This document shows positions 46,021 to 57,400 of a stretch of 64,000 nt of DNA, piece after piece. Below the pieces are notes generated by a model. That model was not told where the DNA came from. It ran no database searches and worked only from the letters and a program-made list of their open reading frames with translations. Each line of letters opens with the position of its first letter. Position 1 is the first letter of the stretch. The position numbers and the translations under genes are program-made. The stretch comes from Trissonchulus latispiculum (lineage: Eukaryota > Nematoda > Enoplea > Enoplida > Ironidae), in the NCBI GenBank assembly GCA_030248195.1, contig JASAND010027674.1, positions 1-64,000 on the forward strand. Reading direction: 5' to 3'.

Positions 46021-47870
46021 AGTAAGTAAGTAAGTAAGAAGTTGTCACTTCCCGCCCGCTAGCGGTGAGTTGTCGCGAGGCTCATGGGACATCCAATACA
46101 AGCAACCCTGTTTAAAATAAGGTAGCCGTCACCGAATGTATGTAATAAGTTTAGCCGAAGGATTGTTGTCCATACTTCTTTTTGCAGAACAGTAGGAGAG
46201 TCTCGAACTGATATGGTTAAACCGCCATATCGTCCATTTGGTCAATGTACAACAACCTATGTATAGCGGGCAGATTTGTTTTCTGTTTTTGTTCTTGTTT
46301 TCTGGGTTGTGTCTGTCGTTATATTAAAGAATTCAGATCTTGACCATAACCAACTGCAGTTTCTCCATCCTTCGCTGTGCCTAGACTTCACCGCTGGTCG
46401 GTCACAGATATAAATGGGCAGGGGAGCTGTACCTTTGGTACAAGATGACATACACTACTATGTATGTACATATGTAACCATTGCAGCCAACGAGATCTAC
46501 TCCCCATATGCGGAACTGGGGTCAATTCAAGGGAATTACATAACACCCCCATGGTTTCTTGTAAGGACAGAAATTCTTGGAGACCAAGGGAAGTTAAGAA
46601 AGGGATAGTTGGGAAATAATGGAGGTTTTAGTTAGTTTTTTAGATAGTTGGGAACACTGCCGCAATAAATTTTACATTTGAGTTTATCCCAACTGAAAGG
46701 GATGAACTCAGAGGTTGGGGATCGGGCAGGCTAAGGTAGGGTTGTTCCCGGGCCGTGTAGCGGGCTCCGGGCTCAGGGCCGGCCCGGTCAGGCCCGGGCC
46801 CGGTGAAAAATGTTGCGCCCGGCCCGGGCCCGGCCCGCTGAAATTTTTAGGCCCGGCCCGCTACAAGGCCCCGGGCCCGGTCACCAGGCCCACCGGGACC
46901 GGGCCCTCGTGTAAATAGGTTTTTCATAAGAAAAATTACTTTCTGAAGCCTCATTGAAGTATTATTTTATCACAAAAGTGACAATTTAAAGTTCTGCACA
47001 TGCTTCCAAAATTCTCCCACGATTTTTCCCTACTTAAGTTATCTAGTTGCCGCACCCACTATCGAACGATAGCCTTCTCGGTGCACTTTAAACTTTGGTT
47101 CAATGGTTCAATTTATCTTAGCAAAAGTTGAAATCATATCATTGAAATCATAAGGGCTCCTTGAACTAAGATAAGCTATCGATTTATGAATTATATAGTC
47201 GTGGACTATTAGTTAATAATGAAAAGTAGATATCCTCCTCCCAAAGATCGAAAATGGTTTCAATTAAAATCAACAATGTTTATTTTTCAAGTCATTAGTA
47301 TTTCGCAAATGCGAAAGGAAACAGCCTAACTATATATGTAATAACAAGAAATAATTATAAATGCAGTTTTTATACCTGAAATCTAATATATTATATATAC
47401 ACTTAGAATTGTATAGAGACGATAAACTACGTTTTAGACCTTGTAGCGGGCTCAGGGCCCCGGGCCTGGCCCGGAGCCCGGCCCGGTAGTCCTCGTAGGC
47501 CCGGGCCGGGCCCGGCCCGGAGAATTTCTTATCGGAACATCCCTAGGCTAAGGCTTATATGTTGTCTGACGGAACCTTAGCCAACATACAAGTCTTACGG
47601 GACATGGAGTATGGACTATGTACTCAAGGGCTTGCTTGACTACATAGTCCGGGCTCACATCTGTGCCAGCCAGGGCCCGCTCGAAGGTTCTGGCTGACGA
47701 TGCAAGAAACCGCTGTCAAGTGCCCTCCCAGCCTCAGATACGCTTCATAGGCCGGACCATACTGCCTTATTTCAGTATGGCATCCTTGCATTCGCAACCA
47801 GCAAGACCCTCCCGGTTGCGATAGCTCAGTGCAGAACCCATGTGCCACTCATATAGATCCCTCTTCGGGC
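46021..47870 (-). mobile_element. Retroposon with (CTTA)n tail inserted in F1 copy d
   Basis: Flanked by GAGCTTATGA at 46011-46020 and 47871-47880, a 10-bp target duplication. On the minus strand it starts near 47870 with GC-rich sequence and ends in a CTTACTTACTTACTTAC tail. No coding domain recognised; a SINE or truncated LINE is likely. Confidence 0.75.
46737..47545. mobile_element. hAT-type MITE with GGCCCGGGCC arrays
   Basis: TIR TAGGGTTGTTCC / GGAACATCCCTA (one mismatch) flanked by 8-bp duplication GGCTAAGG at 46729-46736 and 47546-47553. Both ends carry GGCCCGGGCCCGG-type arrays; the middle is AT-rich. The 8-bp duplication is the hAT signature. Non-autonomous. Confidence 0.93.
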
Positions 47871-48127
47871 GAGCTTATGAAAAGTTGAATCAAAAAAACA
47901 GTCTTTAGATTTATGTACTGCACGCCGAAAGCCCATGTATCTTTTCAGCAAAATTGCAGGCAAAACCAAAAATTTATTAAATAAGGTATATATATGTATA
48001 AATTTTGCTGGGTATTGGGCAAGGTATAGACACTACTAAAAAAGAAACCACTCCTTCGAGCGAAATGCCCAGCCTGAAGCAAGTCAAAACATATATACCA
48101 AGCATACATCCCTGCTAAAGCTTGATC

Positions 48128-48292
48128 ACCGTAGTCCTTCTCCGTGGTTCATCCATTTGCACGAAGGACTACGGTAGATTGGTATGTCGCTAACACGGTG
48201 CGAAATTCTCCCAGTGCAAATCTTCCCCCCGGAAAATTTGCACCGGTGCAAAACTTCCGGGGGGGGGGAAGATTTGCAACATGACACCGTGC
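48128..48292. repeat. Two small hairpins; second related to the CACCGGTG family
   Basis: ACCGTAGTCCTTC ... GAAGGACTACGGT at 48128-48174; then ACACGGTGC ... CACCGTGC (48193-48292) around TTGCACCGGTGCAAA, a short relative of 40072-41407. Confidence 0.75.
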
Positions 48293-48299
48293 AATTTGT

Positions 48300-49555
48300 C
48301 AACCCTTTGACTTTGATCTGATTCGAGAATGTTTCTGATTTGTTTAAAGAACGATTAAAAACTTTCTGCTCTTACTAGATTTTCGCCATTTCGAATGAGT
48401 TAATTAAGAAAACGTGCACTCGAAGGCGATTCATGCAATTACAATTACACGATTAGGTTTCTCCGTCCTTCGGGAAACACTTGAAAAAGTGGATCGAAAA
48501 TAGCTAAAACGGAATTAAGCTGGCATACTGCAGGTTGGGTGATCCTAAATTAAATATATTGGTTCTGCAAAACTTTTATTGGAAATGTCACCAAAGTGTT
48601 GTAAACGGAGGTTCAAATAAATTTCCACTTTCAAACTGGAAATAAAGTGTGAGGGGAAAGGATTAACTTTTTGTTGGTAGTCAAATTTCACACAGAGAAG
48701 AAAAGACGACTTAGAGATTTGGATTACCGTAAACCTACATTGGCTCTAAATTCCCATTTAATAAAAATGTAATACTGTGTCAGTCGAAAACATTAAAGCC
48801 CATATACGCTACCTATTGAAAATTTTTATTAGTATATAATGTATTTCCCGACAATGCAATCAAAATGTTTTCAGCGTCCATAACATGTCTACTAGAAGTT
48901 GACTGTTTATAGGATACAAGAGATGATAAAATATTCTATTAAATTTGATTATCAGAAGGTCTTGTATCAGGGCAGGGCAGATTGTGTGTTCATTTGAGCT
49001 GCTTCTGATAGGTGTCACTCAACTAAAGAGCCCATTAAAGCACATCCTATATACCTTATAGATTACCATTTTATTTGTTGTACCCCCATGTTGTGAAATC
49101 CATTTTAAAAGGGGCGTATTTTGGACGGAAATTTCCACTTTGTAGGACAGATAAAAGTCTGATAAATCTGTCCGAATCAGGTTTCAGGTTCCCCCCATTT
49201 CCATCTTTAGTGGACTATAAAATTTCATTCCGAAAGCAAAATGATCCTCTCATCTCACATATGTAGAAAATCCCCACTTTATCAGACATTAAAAACTTGT
49301 GGCTAAATTTGATAAGTCCATAGCACATTTCTCACTCACCGAGTTTCCCCTTTTGTCAAGAAATCTGGCGGATACACAACTAAAATAAATTCTACCGTAA
49401 ACCCAAAGGCACTCACGATTTAGAACAGTAAACTTTTGTTTTCGTCTGGATGCTTCTCTAGTCTTCTTAGGTTTTACAAACTTGTCGTTGTATTTTCATA
49501 CACTAGAAATACGCTAATCCCTTGGATCGACATTTTAGGAAACAAATGAAAAATT
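48300..49555. other. Intergenic DNA, nothing recognised
   Basis: No gene or clear repeat seen. Confidence 0.4.
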
Positions 49556-49558
49556 AAT

Positions 49559-49559
49559 A

Positions 49560-49636
<77 letters not shown>
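49559..49636. repeat. (TTA)n microsatellite
   Basis: About 25 units, nearly pure. Confidence 0.97.
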
Positions 49637-49872
49637 GATTATTAAGTTAATTAATTTTTCATTCATCAAAAAATAAACAAGATTTCAGCCATACCTACGT
49701 ATCATTTGACCTCCAATCTCTTCTATTTGACAAGATGATTCCGAGGTCACAAAATTTTGCACATCAGTCTTAAAGCTAGTGACTTCAGCGCCATCAACTT
49801 TTTGTTATTTAGGTAACCGACACCCAGGAAACAAACCGGGCCATGTTTGGAAAACCAAGAATGGGGCAACCT

Positions 49873-50410
49873 TTAGTGTTGTTTCAGTAACTGATTTTAC
49901 TTTCAGTTTCAGTTTCAGTCGGCTGTCCAATACGGCTTCAGTTTCAGTTTCAGTCGGCTGTCCAAACGGCTTCAGTTTCAGTTTCAGTCGGAATCCCAAA
50001 ATAGTTTCAGTTTCAGTTTTAGTTTCAGTCGGAATTTCTGTTTCAGTTTCAGTTTTAGTTTCAGTCGGAGTTTCAGTTTCAGTTTCAGTTCATTCGAAAA
50101 ACTGCAGATTCTAGCCTTGAGACATAATATAATGCATAAATTTATGTTTATTTATACCTCCACTGCAGAGTATTAATGAAAAAACCACTTTAAACTGTTC
50201 AAATCTTCACGTTTTTAGAAAAGACTGAAACTAGTTTCAGTCCAAGTTTCATGCTTTTAACCAATATAGTTTCAGTTTCAGTCGGCCGCCTAAAATAGTT
50301 TTAGTTTCAGTTCTCCTCTCAAAATAGTTTCAGTTTCAGTGCCTGAAACTGAAACCTGCACAACCTGAAACCTAGTTTCAGTTTCAGTCTCAGTGCCTGA
50401 AACACCACTA
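49873..50410. mobile_element. hAT-type MITE with CAGTTT hexamer arrays
   Basis: Ends TTAGTGTTGTTTCAG / CTGAAACACCACTA with 8-bp duplication GGCAACCT at 49865-49872 and 50411-50418. Filled with TTTCAGTTTCAGTCGG arrays that explain the Ser/Val-rich open frame at 49779-50114. Confidence 0.92.
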
Positions 50411-50418
50411 GGCAACCT

Positions 50419-52175
50419 GGCCGTATTCACCAAGTCGTGGTAGCCCTACCAGTGGTAGCCTTACCAGTGGTAGGGTTACAGACGGTAAGAAAACCAATTC
50501 GTTAGCGGGGCGTATTCAGGTTTACCAGTGGTTACTTACAGAGGATAGAAACAGAGCATCGTTTAACGTCTGTTGACACATGCTTCTCTTTTTGTTAACA
50601 CTTAGTGTTCTTTACGACTGCAAACGTAGTCATTTCATATTCTCGTACGTGCACCTAATAATTATTTAATTAGTGGCAATAAATCCAGTCTGATTAAATC
50701 TTTGCTGAAAAATTTTTTATCGTAGTCGTTGCCTGTATTTATTCCAATTATTTTGTCAATTGCTTTAATCTGGCGAATCCTCCGGGGGATATATTTTATC
50801 AGATAGATATTTTGCATAATCTCGATGCGATGGTATTCAGCTATAAAAATGTAGCTGCAGTTAAAGATCCACATTAAATATGGTCTTATATCAGTTCTTG
50901 TATACAAGGAAGTATTTTTAAAAGAAAGTAGTAAAGTTGCTGTAGTGGAAGAAAACACACAGCAGCGAAATAGTTTACAAAACTATACAGTGGTAGAGCT
51001 GCTAACTACACAGTTTTTTTGGTACGGGCCCAGACACCACGAGGCTCTGCATGAGGCCTGTATGGTGCTGCTCTCCGCAGTCCAATTTAAAAGGCGGACC
51101 AGAAGCGGAGAAGCGAGGATCACGGATAGAAAAAGTAATCCCCAAGCCAAGTCGGTGTACGGTTATTGGCCACTCCCAGGAAAACTGGGATAGCCTCAGT
51201 CACACCCAGGGCAGACTGCCTTGTTTTCCAAGGCAGGCTGCCCCCCGCAAACCTCGAGTGACTAAGATGGCTGAAACCTAGTAAAGCCTGCTTGGTAGGC
51301 TAGAGGGAGAAAAAGAAAGGCTGCAGAAGGGACGCGATGGGAACGGCCAAGCTTAAAGACAGGACAGAAGGAAAAAGTCCGCCATCTAAAAGTTATTCCA
51401 CATTTTGGAACTTTTAACGTTTTGAAGATTTTTAAGTCACTTTGGTTTAAGACAAAAAAAATTAAAAGTGAGAAAGTTTTCAGTTAAACTTGAATGTGAA
51501 GCATAAGCGACTTCTGAATCATAATTTTAAAAGATTTTAGGCACCCCTCTTAAAAAATTAAATCTTTGAAAAATCGATAAAACAACACAAAATGTCTAAA
51601 CTTATCTTTCGATGAGCAACCGTTCTTCACCACGTAGCTGATCAGATCTCCATAATTTTACTTATTTCCAACTACACAGTTAATCAGAAAGAAAACTGAA
51701 ACCACTTAGAATACAAGCCGAGAAAAATTGCAGCTGCGTCTGCGGCCTCAAATTGCAAATGTGCAATTGTTGAATATTTAAAAAAGAAGATTTTGGGATT
51801 TTACTTCCAAAAAGTAATCTTAATTTGTAATTTTATTGTAATCTGAAAAAGTATATATATAATCTTTCGAAAAAGTATGACATATTTTTCTACCCATTTT
51901 TCGCTTGACATAAAAGGTGCTACCACATACAGTGATGGGCATTTTTTTTTCTGTCGAAAAATAACAAGAAAACAGGCATCTATTTCTAAGAATATGCACT
52001 GCAAACCACGCCCACGGATGGTTTGCAAAATAACTCTCGGTAAGCTACCAGTGTATGCTACCACTGGTTAGAAAATGTTGGTGAAATGAGTCTCTGTAAC
52101 TAACCAATTGGTTTAACCACTGGTAACCTTGAAAAGCTACCAGTGGTAGGCTACCAGGGCTTGGTGAATACGGCC
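50419..52175. mobile_element. TIR element, CTACCACTGGTAG motifs
   Basis: TIR GGCCGTATTCACCAAG / CTTGGTGAATACGGCC, with ACCAGTGGTAGCC words near both ends. Carries a more GC-rich 350-bp insert (51020-51370) of unknown nature. It abuts the duplication of the preceding MITE. No transposase seen. Confidence 0.85.
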
Positions 52176-54113
52176 CTCAGATTGATTAGGTAAATCCAGT
52201 GAAATCCCGTTCAGGTATATGATGCCTATATCTGTCTAGCCACTGTTCCAAATCAATAGCAGCCCACATTGTGAGAAACTTTCACTTTAGAAAATTTTAA
52301 AAGTTGAAACAGTAATTTTCCCATATACTTGCCTGATATCCCATCATGGTGACTTCAGGATTTCCAACCATTTGCAAGATATTATTGCAGAACGCATTAA
52401 CTACTGCCTCACTTTTCATCAACATGATAAACAGGACTTATTTGGTTTGTTTCAATCGACTATTTGCAAACTATCTCAAATTATTTGGACAAATTTTGAA
52501 CTTGCTGACATCCCGCCCCTTCCTATCTGACGCTTGGAATTCCCTTCCCACCAACCAGCACAAACCCTTTCCAAGCGGGCCATTTGTAGATAGAGGGGAA
52601 ATCGTAGTCGTGGGTGGGACAAGTTAAAGTTGTTTTAGATTTTGCGATAGAAAGTTAACCGATAACGGATGACCATTCCGAATGGATTATTAAGGCTGTT
52701 TCAGTACAAGCCAACCCATTTCTCCTGCAAATAGAAAATTACCTAAAAAATCATTGCATATTATATTTCACATCTCGGCATAGATAGTAGCAATCATACA
52801 CCTCTCTACCAGAATAGGGCTCATTGGTACCAACCGGCTAGTCTCTAAAAATTATTAATTCATAACTTAGGGCAATTTTTGTTACACCAACTTCAGAGTT
52901 GACATCTGACTGAAATCTAGGTTTGCATGTGCAATGAAACTGTACAACATGCGCGATTGCGAGCCGCAACTGTGTAACTTTGAGTCTGGTGACATATAAA
53001 GGACCCTACTGCTATTCTTGAAGGCCCTACCAAATCAAACCAACTACCTCAACGCTAGATTTATATACTTTTATTATGAATGTTTATAAATACTTATAAT
53101 ATTCATAAATATACATACATCAACATCCGTATAACGTAACAAGACAAGTGATACTTTACAACAATCACAGATCAGAAAATAAGCTTTCAATTGCAGACAC
53201 CGAGGTTAAATATGAAACTAGCATTGCAATTAGCGAGATACTCATTGACTGTAAAAAGAGGTGACTTTTCGATCACTATTTACTCACACCAATATGACAC
53301 CATCATTTAGGCCCTATGACCATAAGCTAAACAGTAAGATGGATTATAACGTTCACAAAATTATTGCATCATTGTCATAAACTATTACTAGAGTCATCAT
53401 GAAACTAACTACATATACGTATAATTAGATTCGATAAATTCTATAACACAATCCAGAATCTATAATAAATCTAGCAATAGGGCTTAGCGATTTATCCGTT
53501 TTTGTGGCCAATCTGAGCGAATAAAGAACTGAGTATGATAAATGTTCTAATGAAAAAATGAACCGACGAAACTTCTGGTAGGAGTGATAATAAAAATTTA
53601 AATCTTGCAATTCTATGGCACAGAACAAACGACCATGGAAATAAACATAGCTCGGTCCATCAAATGTCTGTATCTGAGATATTATGAGAGAGCCGGAGCC
53701 AGTCGCAACGGATTATCTAGTAAAGAATCAACTCTGTTTGCAGATCGAGAGCCTGAACTTGAAGGGAGATCAAAAGGATTACCACGCCCTGCTAATTCAT
53801 CAAGCAAGGCAACCTATAATATATAAAATATCAGGGGATAAACATAAACCAAGTACGTACTACAACTTTTTAGTTGCGTAATAAAACCAGCCTGACACGA
53901 CAGTAAGAATAGCAATAGGACAGGATAAACAAGCCATGGGTATATTCAGTTCTGCTTACACTTATGGAATCGTATCGAGATCGGTGAGAAGATGCTGTAC
54001 TGGATACAGGTATTCGTTGTACGGGTACAGCGCATGAGAACGACTACAAAAATGATAGAAACAAAATTATGACGTAACAACTGTAGCAATAAACGATGAT
54101 TTTTCTTTCACAT
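52176..54113. other. Intergenic DNA between dbx and VPS8
   Basis: No conserved exon found with confidence. A VPS8 3' UTR or last exon may extend into the right end (see 53950-54040). Confidence 0.4.
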
Positions 54114-54414
54114 TCAAAATCTGCAACAACTAAATAAAATACAGAAGCTAAACCAGTTCACCAAGCCTTCTGAACCCTCATGCATCCATCCAGCAGCTGT
54201 ATGATTTACTACTGGAGTCAAACTATCAAAAGCTTTGAAGCCTGTTTGCACATTCAGTACCTGAATGGATCCATCAAGAGCACCGGAAGAAAGACTAGAT
54301 AAGCCGGAATCCTTTTCCACACAGTGAGGACAGAGAAACTCCTTTTCAGCATGGATTCCTTTACGATGTAGTCCTCCCGACTCCAAACAGGCAACATGAA
54401 AAGCTCTACCGCAG
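54114..54414 (-). CDS. VPS8: VPS8 last exon (rest of RING-like domain, C-terminus)
   Basis: RCGRAFHVACLESGGLHRKG, CPHCVEKDS, then a Ser-rich tail containing TGFKAFDSL, like the QIQAFDQL segment near the human C-terminus. TGA at 54116-54114. The last 15 residues look unlike protein; a donor GTGAAC near 54158 with a further exon near 53.95-54.04 kb is possible. Confidence 0.78.
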
Positions 54415-57400
54415 CTAAATAAAAAATACAAAACTGTATACCTAATACATAGATGACAGCTGAACGAAGAAAGTAGAAAAGTTGAAATACTAAAAGTTAT
54501 TTTAAACGGAGGTAGAGGGCAAACCCGGTGGTAGAGCACTACGCAGCCACTAGCCCCCTCCACCTATCTAAAACTAAAAAAATTAGATTGCTTCTCAAAA
54601 TTAGATTGCTTCTCATGTAGTGGTATTAATCGGGAAGGCGCTCTCATTCTCGCATTTATCTCTATTCAAAGCTCACGTAACGGATGCAGCACAAACAACC
54701 GAGTAGCTGGGTTCACTTATTAATGGCAAAAGTTCACACTTCATTAGCTACAGTTGTTATGTAATCTTACTAAGTTGATGAAACTACAACTGCAAACACT
54801 ACCTCCATTATAAAGATGAAATCGGGGTCATAATAAGCAGTATACTGAAGATGATTAATCCAAAGATTTCCCAAATCTAACAATGATAACTAACCTACCG
54901 AAATACGATAACTCGCCCAGCACTGTAAGGATCAAAGCTTGTCTGGCACAGAATACAACCAATGGAAGAGCAACGAAGTGGACCGGCTAACTGATGCCTC
55001 AACAACCCCAAACCAGCACAGAGTTCACTTTCAATGATATGGACAGTACGATCATATAAAATCTAAACATTAAACAAGCTGTTCGCCCAAACTAACAAAG
55101 AAAATGTGGTTCAAAAACGACAAATTTGCTCTGCTTGTAAAATGCTGAAGGTGGTGGTTTCCTTTTGTGTAAATTTGACCCTAGAGACCTCAATTCTTTA
55201 TGAAAGTAGATGAAACTTTCCAAATATGCTATTTTGGTGCTCTTTAACATTCTCGGACCAGTCCCACATTTTTAGGTGAAAAGATGAGAAATTTTCGGTT
55301 TTTGGCATTATACTCTCAGTAGGTAGTCGATACATCAGATTGGTTGTTATGGATGGAAAGAGGGTACAAAAACGAACATTTTTGCTTTTACAACCTTTGA
55401 GCTATCTCTAGTGGTTAAGTCAGTATAAGGCAAAAACGATTTTTGGGGTCAAAAAATGGCTGTTTTCGAAAAAATCAGTTTTTTCAAAATTACTGCTAAA
55501 TCATACGAACAATTTTCGGTTATTTATACTCAATCGATAAGCGGTCTAACTGCCCATTTTATCAGTGCCTATTAGCTGGGCTTCGTTGCTTTAAGCTAGA
55601 GATTTGGCCGAAAAACCATTTTGGCAAAAACTGCGATTATTTTGTTTTAAACATCGATTTCTCAAACACTACTCAACAGATTCCGGAGATTTTCACCAGA
55701 ATGAAAATTCGTACTATTGCGGAGGGACATTTTTCTTGGTTTGAGCAAAAACTTAGCCAGTTGCGAGAAAATTGAATACAAAGTTGCGAAATTTCGTGTC
55801 ACCGCTCATTTGCCGGATTTTCTGGAGTATTAAGGCTTGTTGAGCCCAATCCAAAAAATGTCCCTCGGCGCATATGTCCTTCATATCATGACACAAGAAA
55901 AAATTTTGGCCGATTCTACAGTTTTGAGAAATCCATGTTCAAAAATTTTTTGTCTATATTTAGCCTGTCAGAAGTCAGTATGTCAGAAAATTTTTGCTAG
56001 TTTTGTGCTAATTTTGCTGGTTTCGTACGCTCATCTGAATGTACAGATTATAAGCTTTAAAACGATGTATAAAGCTCTTTCCAACTCCCAAAATTGCGAA
56101 AGTTATAGCGTTTCAAAAAATAACGACAAATGCACTGCACAAAAGGATACCACTACCTTAAAGGGATGTAACATCGCCATGCTCTAACGGCTGTCCAACA
56201 ATCCTGCTACAACTGGGAGCGTCAACGTGTTAGCGTCTAAATTTCAACATCGTAGTATCGATCTTAATGGGGGGGGGCTACGAACAGGTTGGCACAACAT
56301 CGTCGGAGAGAGCTACTTTTGGCAACGTTAGCCAACATATCAAAGTAAAAAAGTTTAGGTTGGGCATTAATATATCTCACCTACACTGTTTTTGGCAGGA
56401 CGCCAAAGTACAAATTTTGGTGCGAAAAATGGGATTTTTCAAAAAGGGTTTTTCCGTTCTGGTGGATTAACGGTTTGACTAATTCTGAAACCTCCAGCCA
56501 CACATGTTAATTGTTACTAGTGCTAAATAATAAAAGTATCCCGGCTTTCGAGCATTGCTTCCTTCTTCAGCTATAACAGCTCAAAGTTTGAAATTTGGCC
56601 GAAAAGTTGCGATATGACCGTGCGCCGTTTTCGATCTAATAAAATTGACAGCCCCTAGCATACCCCAGCTTTTTAGCAAATATTAGGCTCTAATAGGGGC
56701 AAGCTGTCTGTAAGGTTCGAGGACTTTGGCTTTCAGGTAAGTATGCTAGCAGACTTTTTGTTAAGAAATAACCCTTATTTTTAGGCCTGAAAAGCTAGCT
56801 AAGCGCAGTAAAAATGGGGTCAAAAAATTTTTTGTCTCCGATTTCGCCGAAAAGGTGGTTGTAGGGGTTATTTGACCTGCTGAATCCGAATATGAAATCC
56901 GTTTTTCGATATGACGCTTCCTTCGTTCAGTATGCGCTTACAACTGTCTTAGAGCTTTTTGGAGCGATAGCCAACCATACTTCTAGAAATCAATCTAGCA
57001 TTTCTAAATACTGGAGCGAGGTTTAGTAACCTAGCTTTCTGCATATCTTGGTACACTCACTGGCCTGTAATGCGCAAAGTTTCAGCCGATTCTGCTACAG
57101 TAATTTGGAGTAATTTGCTCACATCTTCGAAATGGCACCAAATAACATCGACAATATCGATAATGTAATCTAGCACTGCGAACGCAGGGATTAACGAAAT
57201 CACGTCATCTTTACACAAGTTCCGACAGTTACTTGGAGTATTAATTGGAGCAAAATTAGGTTCATTTGGTAAACCGCAGCTCATTAGACGTTAGTTAACC
57301 TCCACCCGTATAGACCTACAACACCCAATTTTTCGCACTTTTATTGTATCGCACAGAAAATAATACAATGGTCTAGAGATTAGTTTACACGATATCAAAG

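Larger units (their letters stand above)
45772..47965. mobile_element. F1 foldback element, copy d, split by an insertion
   Basis: Left arm 45772-46020 (CGCTGAGTCCAAATACTACG, AGAGAACCAAGGGTAATCG) and right arm 47871-47965 (GAAAAGTTGAATC, TTTTCAGCAAAATTG) belong to one element interrupted at GAGCTTATGA. Confidence 0.8.

Noticed and set aside
46715..46918. Gly/Pro/Arg-rich open frame
   Set aside because: Product of the GGCCCGGGCC array of the hAT MITE.
49779..50114. Ser/Val/Phe-rich open frame
   Set aside because: Product of the CAGTTT array.
53950..54040. Extra VPS8 last exon (acceptor GTAG near 54043 on the minus strand)
   Set aside because: Several frames are possible and none matches the family clearly; kept only as an alternative.
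57057..57284. 75-codon ATG frame in a VPS8 intron, minus strand
   Set aside because: No recognisable domain, no splice fit with VPS8; chance frame is likely.
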